From DATMBF01 sp035559595 (GTDB taxonomy: Bacteria; Bacteroidota; Ignavibacteria; UBA10030): a stretch of DNA of 49,862 nucleotides. The stretch covers positions 1 to 49,862 of the forward strand of contig DATMBF010000029.1 of assembly GCA_035559595.1 (NCBI GenBank), read 5' to 3'. Shown piece after piece: positions 6,564 to 15,266 of the stretch. The notes beneath the pieces are model-generated. The model searched no databases. It was not told the DNA's origin and worked only from the letters and a program-made list of their open reading frames with translations. Position 1 is the stretch's first letter, and each line of letters starts with the position of its first letter. The translations under genes were made by a program, and so were the position numbers.

Positions 6564-8297
6564 TTAATCTCTGTTCGTCGCTTGCCGTGTTATCGTTGAT
6601 TGAGACAGCTCTGTGAAATAGGTGGCCACATATGTGAGGGGAGCTGTATAGTTGATCGCAACTTCGTTCACAAAATAATTCTTTGGGTTGTCCTCGTAAC
6701 ATTTTCCCGGATAAGGAGAGATGATCATCCCGCGAAGTGTGCTGTTTTTGTTCGGACCACCAACGACCAAGCCAGGGACAGGTTCTCCAACGCCAAGCAT
6801 CATGGAAAACTGATGGTAAGGCCGCCGTGGAGGATTCGAGCCAACGCCGGTGACGAAGGTCTGTCCAAAGGTGTTCCGCCCCAACACATAATGAAGTTGG
6901 TCCAGCGCTGCCTCCGCATACGGAGATCGACCTGTTCGTTCATGAGCAAGGGCAAAACCAAATGCATATCCGAGGGCGACGCTGTTCGATCCCCAATAAT
7001 ATTCTTCACCACGCAGGAGTGAGCGATATCCATTCTCCTGCGTGCGCTTCAGAAGCTGATCACAGAACGAAATGAGCGTTGCATGCAGGTATGCGACAGC
7101 CCCTTGATCCTGCATTCCTTTCGGAAGTTTGAGGTACGAAGTGTAAGCAAAGTTCTGAACATTTTGCCAGCTTATGGCATGATGGAAACCGCCAAGACTG
7201 CGATAATGAGAAAGAAAGAAGGTGTGGTATTCCGGTTTCTTCGTAAGCCTATACAGTTCCACCGCTGCCCACAGCCGTTCATCCGTGTCTCGGTCATCCC
7301 CATATTCCCCACCTTGAACGCCCGGCGGATTTTTGAATCCCCCTGCCGGAATAATTCCATCGTGATTCTGTAAGTACCCCCACGCCTCAATCGAGGCCTT
7401 CAGGAGCCTTCGTGCAAGTGCTTTGTCCCACTCATGCATGATACGTGCCCCCAACGCAGTCACGGCCGCAAAGGCTGCTGTCGCCGTGCTACTGACGGGA
7501 AAGATGTATCTCTTGTCGGGATCCTGATGCGGTAGGTACTCGCCCGTCCATTTCTTCGTCGAGGTTTTGTGGAACACCCCGCCGTCTTCCCGTTGCATCT
7601 TTAGCAGCCATTCGAGCTCCCAACGAACTTCGTCAAGTAGATCCGGCACTCGATTTGCCGATTCCGGGATCATAAGCTGGCCATCCGCAAAGTTATTGGG
7701 ACGTAACTCATATGCATAAAGAAGAAATGCTGCGCTCAAAGCTCCGGTGGCAATGAACTTTCCATAGTCACCCGCATCATGCCAGCCGCCTGTGACATCC
7801 TTCTTGATTGTCGGCTTTTCGAAAAACGCCGCATCATCCAAATGACAGGCTGGATGACTCCAGACTGTTCCATTGGCCACCTCTGTTCCACACCGTTGGT
7901 AGTAGAAACTCTGGAGGGTCTTATGGAGAACAATCCAGTACGCATTTTCCGCAATTGCGAACTCGGGGGACGAGACTTGTAAATCAGGTATCCAGATTTG
8001 ATACCTTCCTGGCACTTTGAGACGTGAAAAATCAATAGTGAAGAGCTGATCACCGGTTGCCGGATCGGTCATACCAACGCTTTTGATTTTTCCACTAAGA
8101 GCCGGCCTCTGCGAACTCAGGTCAATTACTTCAAATGTGCTTGCCCGGCCTTCTTTGAGAAAAGCAATCTTCCTGTCACCGGGACGATAACCGTACTGAT
8201 TGATCACAACCAAAGGCTGTGTCGATGACACCACGTTTATTATTGAAAGAGTCAATAACAAGAGTTTTTTCATGGCCATGTAGATCCAGATCATCAT
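6564..8297 (-). CDS. secreted glycoside hydrolase family 9 (endoglucanase-like)
   Basis: About 577 aa. A signal peptide (MKKLLLLTLSIINVVSST, starting at the ninth codon) is followed by a CelD-type N-terminal Ig-like domain (LVVINQYGYRPGDRKIAFL, about 29-115) and a GH9 alpha/alpha-barrel. Catalytic landmarks are GGWHDAGDYGKFI with the two acidic residues (D174, D177), LGRNTFGQTFVTGVG and RPYHQ, and NEVAINYTAP with the proton-donor Glu (about E545). The start is uncertain: ATGs at codons 1, 2, 7 and 9 all fit and none has a strong ribosome site. GH9 enzymes cleave beta-1,4-glucans or related links. In an EPS operon it probably trims or releases the glycan rather than degrading food cellulose. 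It has no T9SS domain or CBM, unlike the window's other secreted proteins. Confidence 0.92.
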   Translation of the reverse strand: MMIWIYMAMKKLLLLTLSIINVVSSTQPLVVINQYGYRPGDRKIAFLKEGRASTFEVIDLSSQRPALSGKIKSVGMTDPATGDQLFTIDFSRLKVPGRYQIWIPDLQVSSPEFAIAENAYWIVLHKTLQSFYYQRCGTEVANGTVWSHPACHLDDAAFFEKPTIKKDVTGGWHDAGDYGKFIATGALSAAFLLYAYELRPNNFADGQLMIPESANRVPDLLDEVRWELEWLLKMQREDGGVFHKTSTKKWTGEYLPHQDPDKRYIFPVSSTATAAFAAVTALGARIMHEWDKALARRLLKASIEAWGYLQNHDGIIPAGGFKNPPGVQGGEYGDDRDTDERLWAAVELYRLTKKPEYHTFFLSHYRSLGGFHHAISWQNVQNFAYTSYLKLPKGMQDQGAVAYLHATLISFCDQLLKRTQENGYRSLLRGEEYYWGSNSVALGYAFGFALAHERTGRSPYAEAALDQLHYVLGRNTFGQTFVTGVGSNPPRRPYHQFSMMLGVGEPVPGLVVGGPNKNSTLRGMIISPYPGKCYEDNPKNYFVNEVAINYTAPLTYVATYFTELSQSTITRQATNRD

Positions 8298-8304
8298 CGG
8301 TGAT

Positions 8305-9615
8305 TCATTTGGTCGGTGCTGCGAGCTGTACGCTGCTCTTCACTTCAGAACCAAGATCAGAGTTGCTGAATTTTGCAGGAAAGAACATTCTTGCGATTCG
8401 AATAAAGTTCCTCTTCGCGAACCCCGCAACGGAGACGAGAAATGGCAGCGGGTCACGTGAGTCCCACACACGATAACATTTCTTGCAGCAGAGGGACTTG
8501 AGGTAAGCAACAAGATTCCACTCACCTACCTTCAAGTAGCCCTCAGCAAGCGCACGGATATCCTGTTTGACATACAACAGATGATAGTTATTGGCCGTCG
8601 AGGCCAGTTTGGAAAATGGCTCGTTTGCTAGATGCCGAAATGCTATCTCAGCAAGATTCACTCCTGCATAGGCACCAAGCAATTGCCAGAGATTGTAACG
8701 GCTATTGATCTCAAGGAGTTTGAACGTGCGCCTCTTTTCATCAAATTTAAAATCGATCTTAACAATACCTTGAAAGCCGATTCTTTCCAGAAGACCAATG
8801 CTTAGGGCCGCAAGAGTTGGATGATCGACTGTCCGAACGAGGGTGCTTCCTCCAGTATGCATCGGATAGGTGCGGATCTTCTTACCGACAAAGTATCCCA
8901 GACAGTTCGACCGTTCATCGAAATATCCGTGGAAGCTGTAGATTGATTCATCTCTACCTTTCACGTACTCCTGAATCACAAATCCTGATGGTCGCTCCGG
9001 GAGTCTTCGGCAAAATGCAAGAAGCTCTTCAGCAGAGTTAAATTGCCGCAGCGCCTTCTTGTAAGGTCCGAAGAGATCCTTCTGATGCTCCGTCTCCCAT
9101 TGCCAGTCATCGCTGTATGCCGGTTTGACGATACAGGGGAACGAAATGCTCTTCACCCTCTTATCGAGTTCTTCAATCGAAGCGAAACAGAGACTTAATG
9201 GAACGGGCAACTCATATTGTTGAGCAAAGGTGACGAACGACACCTTGTTAAAGAGCTGCTTCAAAAGAGACCTGTTCGGAAGGAGAAAGCGATACTGTTT
9301 GGAGAGATCGTCACGAAATTCGGACACGAAGTGGAGTTCCGGATCAGAGGCGTAGAAAAGAATAGGCCTTTGTTTCGACTGCTCCGCAAATCGGTGCAAA
9401 GAGTCCAGGATTGCTCTATACTGGTCTCGACGAAACGGTGAAAGAACGATTCGTTGACGGCAGTAACGCGAGAAGAAAGCAATATCGCGGCGCTGCGAAG
9501 ACATCACGCAGGAGAAAATCTTAGCCCTGCCCAATGCCCGTACGAGATCGTAGGCGTTTGGAGATCCGCCGGACGTAATAATCAACGCAGGAATATGTTG
9601 ATGGGGTTTCGTCAT
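8305..9615 (-). CDS. ATP-grasp carboxylate-amine ligase-like protein (1)
   Basis: About 436 aa. A pre-ATP-grasp Rossmann-like domain (PALIITSGGSPNAYDLVRAL near the N-terminus) is followed by an ATP-grasp fold: FPCIVKPAYSDDW (ATP-binding Lys), FVIQEYVKGRDESIYSFHG, and FKLLEINSRYNLWQ with the metal-binding Glu and Asn. The C-terminal 100 residues are not recognised. Start: ATG 9615 follows GGTGGTGGT and overlaps the upstream stop as ATGA; the longer reading to 9663 is not needed. It is clearly related to the second ATP-grasp at 12404 (shared GKKIR.xPxHTG). Such proteins join a carboxylate to an amine through an acyl phosphate. I infer it builds an amide such as an aminoacyl substituent, substrate unknown. 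Confidence 0.85.
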   Translation of the reverse strand: MTKPHQHIPALIITSGGSPNAYDLVRALGRAKIFSCVMSSQRRDIAFFSRYCRQRIVLSPFRRDQYRAILDSLHRFAEQSKQRPILFYASDPELHFVSEFRDDLSKQYRFLLPNRSLLKQLFNKVSFVTFAQQYELPVPLSLCFASIEELDKRVKSISFPCIVKPAYSDDWQWETEHQKDLFGPYKKALRQFNSAEELLAFCRRLPERPSGFVIQEYVKGRDESIYSFHGYFDERSNCLGYFVGKKIRTYPMHTGGSTLVRTVDHPTLAALSIGLLERIGFQGIVKIDFKFDEKRRTFKLLEINSRYNLWQLLGAYAGVNLAEIAFRHLANEPFSKLASTANNYHLLYVKQDIRALAEGYLKVGEWNLVAYLKSLCCKKCYRVWDSRDPLPFLVSVAGFAKRNFIRIARMFFPAKFSNSDLGSEVKSSVQLAAPTK

Positions 9616-10463
9616 ACCACCACCTTGTATCGATTGCCACCGACCAGATCGCGAACCATCCAAAAGAGAATCGCCGGTCTTTCTTTGAAATCCCTCAGTC
9701 GATAGGGGAGGGACGGAAATCCGTAGGGAATATAGACTCTCCTGGGAATCCTCTGGCCACTCATCCCATCAACCTGGATGAGCGGCAGACCCAAGAGTTG
9801 CTCAAGCTCGAACGGTGTTCCTGCATTGCCGAGGACTGGAATCGTTTCCGCCGCAAGCGTTTCATCATGGGTCGCAATCAACACTTTCCTTGCGCGCCCG
9901 GCAAGCTGTGCGACGAGCTCCCTGAAACATCTCCGGAGAGAACACCCCCTCCCACCTGCTTTCCATTGCCCTTTGACAATTCTGACGGGTATACCGAGCT
10001 GGATCGCCTGTTCCGCATCATCTCGACTTCTTCCCCACCGTGCCGGCAATGTGCATGCGACTTCGGAATGCAACTTCAAGGCACGTTCAAGCAACGCAAA
10101 CGAGAGCGTCGCTCCGTTTGGTTCTTGAGCGTCAAACTGGATCATGATGTTTTCCTCCGAGGCAAGGTCGAGAATGCGTGTAAGGAGATCCATATCATAT
10201 GCAATATCCCGGGGCTTTATTGAAAGCTGAGCATTGAGCCTGAGATGCGCGATCCGCCGGAGACATTGCACGTAATGGGCACAGATTTCTGCCGGGGACT
10301 CCTCTGGACGCTTCCACGGCGACAGGGTAAGGCCCCAGCCTTTGTGCTGAAATGCTTCATATGCCTGCAATGCATCGTCAACGGAATTCCCCGCGACGTG
10401 ACGCGAACCCATTCGGTGCAACAATCGGTCCTTGATAGTGCCAGCGACGCACGACATGATCAT
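9612..10463 (-). CDS. proline dehydrogenase-family protein in an EPS operon
   Basis: About 283 aa, resembling monofunctional proline dehydrogenases (FAD-containing TIM barrels). Family-like segments are IQFDAQEPNGAT (strand with acidic residue), IPVRIVKGQWKAGG (compare VRLVKGAY), VLIATHDETLA, PFELEQLLGLP, and RVYIPYGFPSLPYRLRDFKERP near the end. The C-terminal arginine pair that binds the proline carboxylate is only partly kept (YRLRD rather than YFMRR), so the substrate may not be free proline. Start: ATG 10463 overlaps the upstream stop as ATGA. It is followed by ATP-grasp 1, again with an ATGA overlap. Proline catabolism makes little sense here. I infer oxidation of a cyclic or tethered amino-acid-like moiety made by this cluster. 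Confidence 0.75.
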   Translation of the reverse strand: MIMSCVAGTIKDRLLHRMGSRHVAGNSVDDALQAYEAFQHKGWGLTLSPWKRPEESPAEICAHYVQCLRRIAHLRLNAQLSIKPRDIAYDMDLLTRILDLASEENIMIQFDAQEPNGATLSFALLERALKLHSEVACTLPARWGRSRDDAEQAIQLGIPVRIVKGQWKAGGRGCSLRRCFRELVAQLAGRARKVLIATHDETLAAETIPVLGNAGTPFELEQLLGLPLIQVDGMSGQRIPRRVYIPYGFPSLPYRLRDFKERPAILFWMVRDLVGGNRYKVVV

Positions 10464-11548
10464 TGCGCATGGGCTTTTGCTGAAAGTCGCGATGCTTTTC
10501 TGAAAAGCGAACGGTTCCCCTCGATCCCGAGCCAGAGTATTCCCCTCGTTGAGCGGGGAATCAACCGGTATGTTATCAAGGAGTGCAGCCGGCTCGTCCA
10601 TGTAGCAATCCAGGGCTCATAGGAACCAAGAAATTCATAGGCCTCTAACTTTCGCTCAAACGCCCAGCGAATAGTTTCATGCAACAGCAATATCCCCGGA
10701 GAATACTTTCTCCAGTTTTCGTCGTAACCGATCTTAAGAATCCAGAGCCGCCTGCCAAACTCCACGGCAAACACCATTGCAATTGACCTACCATTAACCC
10801 TCAAGAAAAAGAGGCGGAGGATTCCGGCCTGCTCTGCCGCGTGCGCATAGGTAAGGAAAAATGCTTTTAGCTTGGGATCTGCGAGAATCGCCGTACCAAG
10901 TCTCCCTTTCCAGCCTGCAGCCTCCACACGGAATGCCTCTTCCAACCTCGAGCAGAGCCCACTTGAATTGTGTTGAACAACCTCTACTTCATACTCCCCC
11001 TGGCCTTGCAGCCTTTTCCGTGCACGACGGATGCTCGATTGTCTCTCCGCCGACATTTTGCACTCAAAAGCATCCCACGAAGAATCGAGGGGAATCCAGG
11101 GGGAGGAAACGATCTGCTCTATGCAGAGAAAATCTTTTTCCCGACATGCCCGCTGAATCACCGGATTCACCATTGGATCCACGCTCATTTTCTCGAGAAT
11201 CAGAGGATTCCCTTTTTCGAGAATCTTCAAAAGGAGTTGAGCCATGACCTCGGGACTCGTATACAGAAAATTGGTGGGCTCAGAGAGGTATCCGGCACCA
11301 AGAGTCGCGAAATGATCGAGGTTGAGCCTGCGGGTCCGCACAAGGGGCGCTACGCCGCAAATTCGGTTTCCCGACCGTGTAACCAGAATTGACAACTCAT
11401 CGGGAGGACAAAAGGCAACAGCCGACGAAAAGAACCATTCGTGGCGCAGGAGTGGATTCTGATACGCCTCTGCCAATGAATTCCATTCATCCCGCAGCGC
11501 GTTCAAGCCCGCGAGCGTCGTTATGAGTTGAAACGTTAAGCCTGTCAT
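10460..11548 (-). CDS. CelD/BcsL-type GNAT acyltransferase
   Basis: 362 aa, matching the acetyltransferase family PF13480 (CelD/BcsL, related to FemAB). Features are LRDEWNSLAEAYQNPLLRHEWFFS (N-terminal domain, about 14-37), SSIRRARKRLQGQGEYEVE (about 168-190), RVNGRSIAMVFAVEFGRRLWILKIGYDENWRKYSPGILLLHETIRWAFE (second GNAT fold, about 247-300), and YEFLGSYEPW. Family knowledge: these proteins occur in EPS loci and transfer acyl or aminoacyl groups. The start ATG overlaps the upstream methyltransferase stop as TAATG. A second copy of the same fold forms the first domain of the fusion protein at 18419-20779. Donor and acceptor are unknown. Confidence 0.85.
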   Translation of the reverse strand: MTGLTFQLITTLAGLNALRDEWNSLAEAYQNPLLRHEWFFSSAVAFCPPDELSILVTRSGNRICGVAPLVRTRRLNLDHFATLGAGYLSEPTNFLYTSPEVMAQLLLKILEKGNPLILEKMSVDPMVNPVIQRACREKDFLCIEQIVSSPWIPLDSSWDAFECKMSAERQSSIRRARKRLQGQGEYEVEVVQHNSSGLCSRLEEAFRVEAAGWKGRLGTAILADPKLKAFFLTYAHAAEQAGILRLFFLRVNGRSIAMVFAVEFGRRLWILKIGYDENWRKYSPGILLLHETIRWAFERKLEAYEFLGSYEPWIATWTSRLHSLITYRLIPRSTRGILWLGIEGNRSLFRKASRLSAKAHAQ

Positions 11549-12417
11549 TATCGGACCTTCTGAAACAATCCGGTGTAGGATTCTCCCAACGAAGAAAGAA
11601 CCGGTATTTTGTATGTTCTCAAGATTCGCTCCAACGTTACCTCGAGTTTGTCTAGGTCAATGACATTGGAGAGTCGAGACCTTCGAAGTAATCTGAATTC
11701 AAAACCGAACGTTAAGCTATCAACATGGCGAAAGCCGATGTCCTCAATCTTCCTGCGAAAACTGCCGGTATGAAACAATCGATAGAGATGATGAGTAGGG
11801 GAATTTTCTAAAACCCAGGATGAAATCATTGATGTTGAATCCCCAACGTCGTGGGATCGTTTTTTTCCTTTCCTGGCCAAGGAGAGAAACCTCTCTCGAA
11901 TGAGATAGTCCAGATTGGCAAGGGAGAACATGTTTTCCACGTTGACCACCAAATACCCACCCGGTTTGAGAATGCGATGAAGCTCTTGTAGTGCTTTCAC
12001 ATCATCCACGAGGTATCCGAGCACTCCGATAGAAAGTGCTAAATCGGCAGATTCGGGAGCGAACGGCAGATGTTCAATATCTGCACAGAGCACTTCGACA
12101 TCGGCATGTCCACGCTCCTCTAATCGCTTTCGGCATACGTCGACCATTCCTTGAGAGTGGTCGACTCCGCAGGTCCTGAACCCCCCGCGGGCAAGCTCCT
12201 CAAGATAGATACCAGCCCCGCATCCCACATCCACGGCAACCGATCCGTTCTCAAAGGGTATCCTATTTAGAAGAGCAAAGATGTACTCTTTCCTTCGCAC
12301 AACGGCCTTCGCAAACCTGTCCGTCGGGCGATCATAAAGTCCGCCTCTCCACCCCTCATTCCAATCGAAGTAGGCGCGGACTCGGTCTTTTTGTCTGAAA
12401 GAATCAACCTGAAGCAT
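11548..12417 (-). CDS. class I SAM-dependent methyltransferase
   Basis: 289 aa, cytosolic. The Rossmann methyltransferase core carries motif I VDVGCGAGIYLEELA (about 62-76), the acidic end of strand 2 in TCGVDHSQGMV, motif II DVEVLCADIEHLPF and motif IV ADLALSIGVLGYLVDD, followed by the typical LHRILKPGGYLVVNVEN. The methyl acceptor cannot be inferred. It resembles the other methyltransferase at 15263 in its GVLxx and PGGYL/LGGYL segments, so the two may have arisen by duplication. Its start lies inside the end of the ATP-grasp gene (14-nt overlap) and its stop overlaps the GNAT start, which implies translational coupling. Confidence 0.9.
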   Translation of the reverse strand: MLQVDSFRQKDRVRAYFDWNEGWRGGLYDRPTDRFAKAVVRRKEYIFALLNRIPFENGSVAVDVGCGAGIYLEELARGGFRTCGVDHSQGMVDVCRKRLEERGHADVEVLCADIEHLPFAPESADLALSIGVLGYLVDDVKALQELHRILKPGGYLVVNVENMFSLANLDYLIRERFLSLARKGKKRSHDVGDSTSMISSWVLENSPTHHLYRLFHTGSFRRKIEDIGFRHVDSLTFGFEFRLLRRSRLSNVIDLDKLEVTLERILRTYKIPVLSSLGESYTGLFQKVR

Positions 12418-13654
12418 TTGCGATCTTTCGAATTTGAACGTCAGCCAATCTCGCCCCTTTGGGCGATCTTACGCCAAGGAGCTTCTTTTTAAGATGCGTT
12501 TTCAGCATCGCGAAGAACGGTTTCATATCATCCCTAGCGAAGTAACCAGCCTCCTGAACTCCTCGAAACGAACGGATCCATTGCATCACGGTGAGTGTCC
12601 GTTCATTGAAGTACACGAGGCATGAGCGGAGATCCTTGTCCTCAACAAACCACTTCCTCCCCACCTGAATCTCATCATACGGTACTGGCTGGCCGGTCAA
12701 ATCGAGATACATGGCTCGGGCAACATCCATCCCTTGCTGTCCGACAAAGAGGCGAAACGTCGCTCCGATCCTCGGATTGACATCGAGCACTTTGTATTTT
12801 CCGTCTCTTTGGTCAAAACGGTAACCGATATCCAAGATGCCTTGATACCCAATAGCCTTCATGAAACGTTTACTCGTCTCGGCTACGAGTGAATTGTGCA
12901 AGCAAATCCCGAGGGAAGTCATTCCGGTATGGACAGGGTTTTGTCGAATTTTCTTTCCGGTGAAGCCCAGGAGACATTCGGACTGGGAGTTGAAGTAACC
13001 GTTGAACATCCAAACGAAATCATCGCCTCCTGGAATGTACTCCTGCACCATCAGATTTTGCTGTTGCGGGTCCTCCATAGCTTCATACGTTTCGAGGAGT
13101 TCACGTGCACAGTGCACAAGAACCATCTTCTTACCAGTCTGACGTTCGAGCAGTCCACCGTTAATTCCTTTGAGCATGACGGGAAACTCTATTCTTCGGA
13201 TCAATTCAACGACCTCTCTGCGCGATTGCGGGAAGAATGTCTCAGCTGTCGGAATGCCATGCTTTTGAGCAAGGAAGTACATCCTCTTCTTGTCCCAAAG
13301 TTGACGGACGAGAATCGGATCTTGCTTGGGAAAGATGAAGCCGGCTTGTTCCAGCTCTTTTCGCCATTCCGCAACAAACAGTGTGGTCTCATCGCTTGTC
13401 GGAATAAGAATCGCTTGTCCGATTTCACAGGCGATTTGCTGAAGTTTCTTAACAGACGCTTGCGGGGGCTCGGAATCGATATCCCACACATACATCATTC
13501 TGCAGAATCTTGAGGCAGACGCAGAAGCTTCAGCGTTGCCGTCGACACCGTGTACCGGTATACCGAGCCGCCCTAGACTCCGCATGATCCCCAAACTGCC
13601 GTAATGCTCGAGCTTCAGAACCACGACCGGCATGGCCGTTGCAAACGCCGACAT
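12404..13654 (-). CDS. ATP-grasp carboxylate-amine ligase-like protein (2)
   Basis: 416 aa. The N-terminal domain begins PVVVLKLEHYGSLGIMRSLG (about 9-28), as in carbamoyl-phosphate-synthase-like and D-aspartate-ligase-like ATP-grasp proteins. The ATP-grasp part shows IEFPVMLKGINGG with the ATP-binding Lys, NLMVQEYIPGGDDFVWMFNG, and KYKVLDVNPRIGATFRLFVG with the metal ligands Asp and Asn. AAGGAG lies 9 nt before the ATG. It is homologous to the ATP-grasp at 8305 and similar in length. Paired ATP-grasp ligases in one operon suggest two successive amide (or ester) bond-forming steps. Substrates are unknown. Confidence 0.87.
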   Translation of the reverse strand: MSAFATAMPVVVLKLEHYGSLGIMRSLGRLGIPVHGVDGNAEASASASRFCRMMYVWDIDSEPPQASVKKLQQIACEIGQAILIPTSDETTLFVAEWRKELEQAGFIFPKQDPILVRQLWDKKRMYFLAQKHGIPTAETFFPQSRREVVELIRRIEFPVMLKGINGGLLERQTGKKMVLVHCARELLETYEAMEDPQQQNLMVQEYIPGGDDFVWMFNGYFNSQSECLLGFTGKKIRQNPVHTGMTSLGICLHNSLVAETSKRFMKAIGYQGILDIGYRFDQRDGKYKVLDVNPRIGATFRLFVGQQGMDVARAMYLDLTGQPVPYDEIQVGRKWFVEDKDLRSCLVYFNERTLTVMQWIRSFRGVQEAGYFARDDMKPFFAMLKTHLKKKLLGVRSPKGARLADVQIRKIANASG

Positions 13655-13666
13655 CCTCTGGCTCCT

Positions 13667-14437
13667 TCATTGAACCGTCTCTAATGCATACTGCTCTGCA
13701 TGACGGGTATGTGGAATCATGATGACTTCGTTGTCGGCCATCATAAAGGACGCGTTAAGATCATCAATGTGGGAAAGAATGAAATCGAGATCGCGTTCCT
13801 GACCCGTATTTTTAAGAAAGTCGGCGCTTTTGCTCACCAGACATGCCTCGGGTTTTGCATGCCTCCAGCGACTGATGAGATCTCGTGTTCTCTTTGTAGC
13901 GGGCTTGTATCCGGCTTTCACGAGAATGTCGGCAACCCAGGCGCAGCAAATTTGATCTTCTTCGCGGAATTCATCCCCGGAACCCGCCCCGATGACGGCA
14001 ATCTTCCTGTACCTGCCTACCAATGACTCGGCTGCGGCAGTGAAGTTTCGGAAGCACGCCAGGAATGCAGCGAGGCCCTGCATTGCCCCAAAGATCAGCT
14101 GCGTACCCGATGAGGAAAGGAGAATAATCGGACGATCCACGTCATCCCGCACATCGAGTTCTGCCGGGCTGTTATTGAGTCCGAATCCCGCCGGCTTGTT
14201 GCCACCCAACTCGCCAACAAGAATTGGTCGCTCCGCTTGTAACGCCACTGAAAGCGACAATGCCTTTTCCAACGAACCAACGGGAAAACACCTTCTGCCT
14301 TTTGCAACAGCGGTGATCGCGGTCGTTGTGGCCCTGATAACATCAACGCAGATGATCGCATAATCTTCCTCGTATTTACGAACGCACTTGGGCAAACCAT
14401 CGATAACCACAAGGCTCTCTTCGTTATACCGTTTCAT
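13667..14437 (-). CDS. comB: 2-phosphosulfolactate phosphatase family protein
   Basis: 256 aa from ATG 14437; the longer open frame to 14752 overlaps comA in another frame and is spurious. The ComB fold is recognised from ICVDVIRATTTAITAVAKGR (about 33-52), ILVGELGGNKPAGFGLNNSP (about 75-94) and IILLSSSGTQLI, corresponding to the family's DVLRATTT, GE..G....GFDLGNSP and TTNGT blocks. Family role: Mg-dependent hydrolysis of (2R)-phosphosulfolactate to sulfolactate, the step after ComA. In this protein the third block is SSSGT instead of TTNGT. It overlaps the end of comA by 14 nt, so the two are co-translated. No ComC, ComD or ComE is present, so coenzyme M is not the evident product. Confidence 0.87.
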   Translation of the reverse strand: MKRYNEESLVVIDGLPKCVRKYEEDYAIICVDVIRATTTAITAVAKGRRCFPVGSLEKALSLSVALQAERPILVGELGGNKPAGFGLNNSPAELDVRDDVDRPIILLSSSGTQLIFGAMQGLAAFLACFRNFTAAAESLVGRYRKIAVIGAGSGDEFREEDQICCAWVADILVKAGYKPATKRTRDLISRWRHAKPEACLVSKSADFLKNTGQERDLDFILSHIDDLNASFMMADNEVIMIPHTRHAEQYALETVQ

Positions 14438-15266
14438 ACTTTTCCTCCGTTTTGTTTTTGGACGGGCGCAGGTGCGGTTTCCCAAATGCATCGGAGTGGA
14501 GACCCCGACGGTAAATTTCCACTCGCAGAAGTTCCTCCAGCCGGACATTACACAGGTGAACCTCTCTTCCAAAATGGTCAATGAGAGCAAACTGGCTCGG
14601 CTTGTTCGGCGCTTCGAACATAACTGTTGCAAGTCCGAACTCACGCGCAAACATGTCTGCCAGTGAGCTGTTGAATCTTCCCTCATCGTCGAATAATCCG
14701 ACACCTTTCGCGCTCTCGCGTGCCTCGACAACAAGTTGCAGTGCGCCGGCATCGAGCCACGACTTACCTTGTTTGATCAGCTCCTGGACTACGCTTTCGC
14801 GAAATGCACCGCCATGTTTCTTACCAAGCTCAAACTGCGCCTCCATACCCCGTTCTTTGATCATTCGAACGACCGTGCGCGGGGGCATTCGCAGATCAGT
14901 AAATCCTTCACCGCATTCAATGCGTGCCACACCGAGACCTGCGCAGAGATCCAGATATGCCTCAAGCTTTCCTTGAGCAACAGCAATTTCGAACGGTCCG
15001 CCACCGGTTACGGTCTTGACATTGTTTCTCTGCGCAGCCTCGAGCTTCCGTCGTGTTGCCTTCTCATCTGCCACCATCCAGCATGCCATGGAGATCTTGA
15101 GTATTGACATGAGATGACTACTTTGCTCGAGATGGGACTCCACGGTTACAGGGTCGTACCCGGGGTCAAACGGACTGGTTAGAGGAGGCAGCTCAGCGAC
15201 ACCGATGCTTCTCAGATACACTCTCGTAGTCCCTACCGCCATCTCGTGGCGATCGATGTTTATCAT
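14424..15266 (-). CDS. comA: phosphosulfolactate synthase family protein
   Basis: 280 aa, matching ComA (PF02679), a TIM-barrel enzyme that adds sulfite to phosphoenolpyruvate to give phosphosulfolactate. Visible family blocks are VTGGGPFEIAVAQGKLEAYL (about 85-104), LGVARIECGEGFTDL, EAQFELGKKHGG, SWLDAGALQLVVEARESAKG and GLATVMFEAPNKPSQFALIDHFG. Length is usual (250-280). The ATG overlaps the upstream methyltransferase stop as ATGA. Family knowledge: ComA/ComB also occur in bacteria that make sulfolactate, such as Bacillus spores, and not only in methanogens. Placed in the heart of an EPS operon beside acyl-activating and ACP functions, it suggests a sulfonated building block, which is inference. 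Confidence 0.9.
   Translation of the reverse strand: MINIDRHEMAVGTTRVYLRSIGVAELPPLTSPFDPGYDPVTVESHLEQSSHLMSILKISMACWMVADEKATRRKLEAAQRNNVKTVTGGGPFEIAVAQGKLEAYLDLCAGLGVARIECGEGFTDLRMPPRTVVRMIKERGMEAQFELGKKHGGAFRESVVQELIKQGKSWLDAGALQLVVEARESAKGVGLFDDEGRFNSSLADMFAREFGLATVMFEAPNKPSQFALIDHFGREVHLCNVRLEELLRVEIYRRGLHSDAFGKPHLRPSKNKTEEKYETV

Noticed and set aside
14438..14752. N-terminal extension of comB to 361 aa
   Set aside because: It overlaps comA in another frame and has no homology; ATG 14437 gives the normal ComB length.
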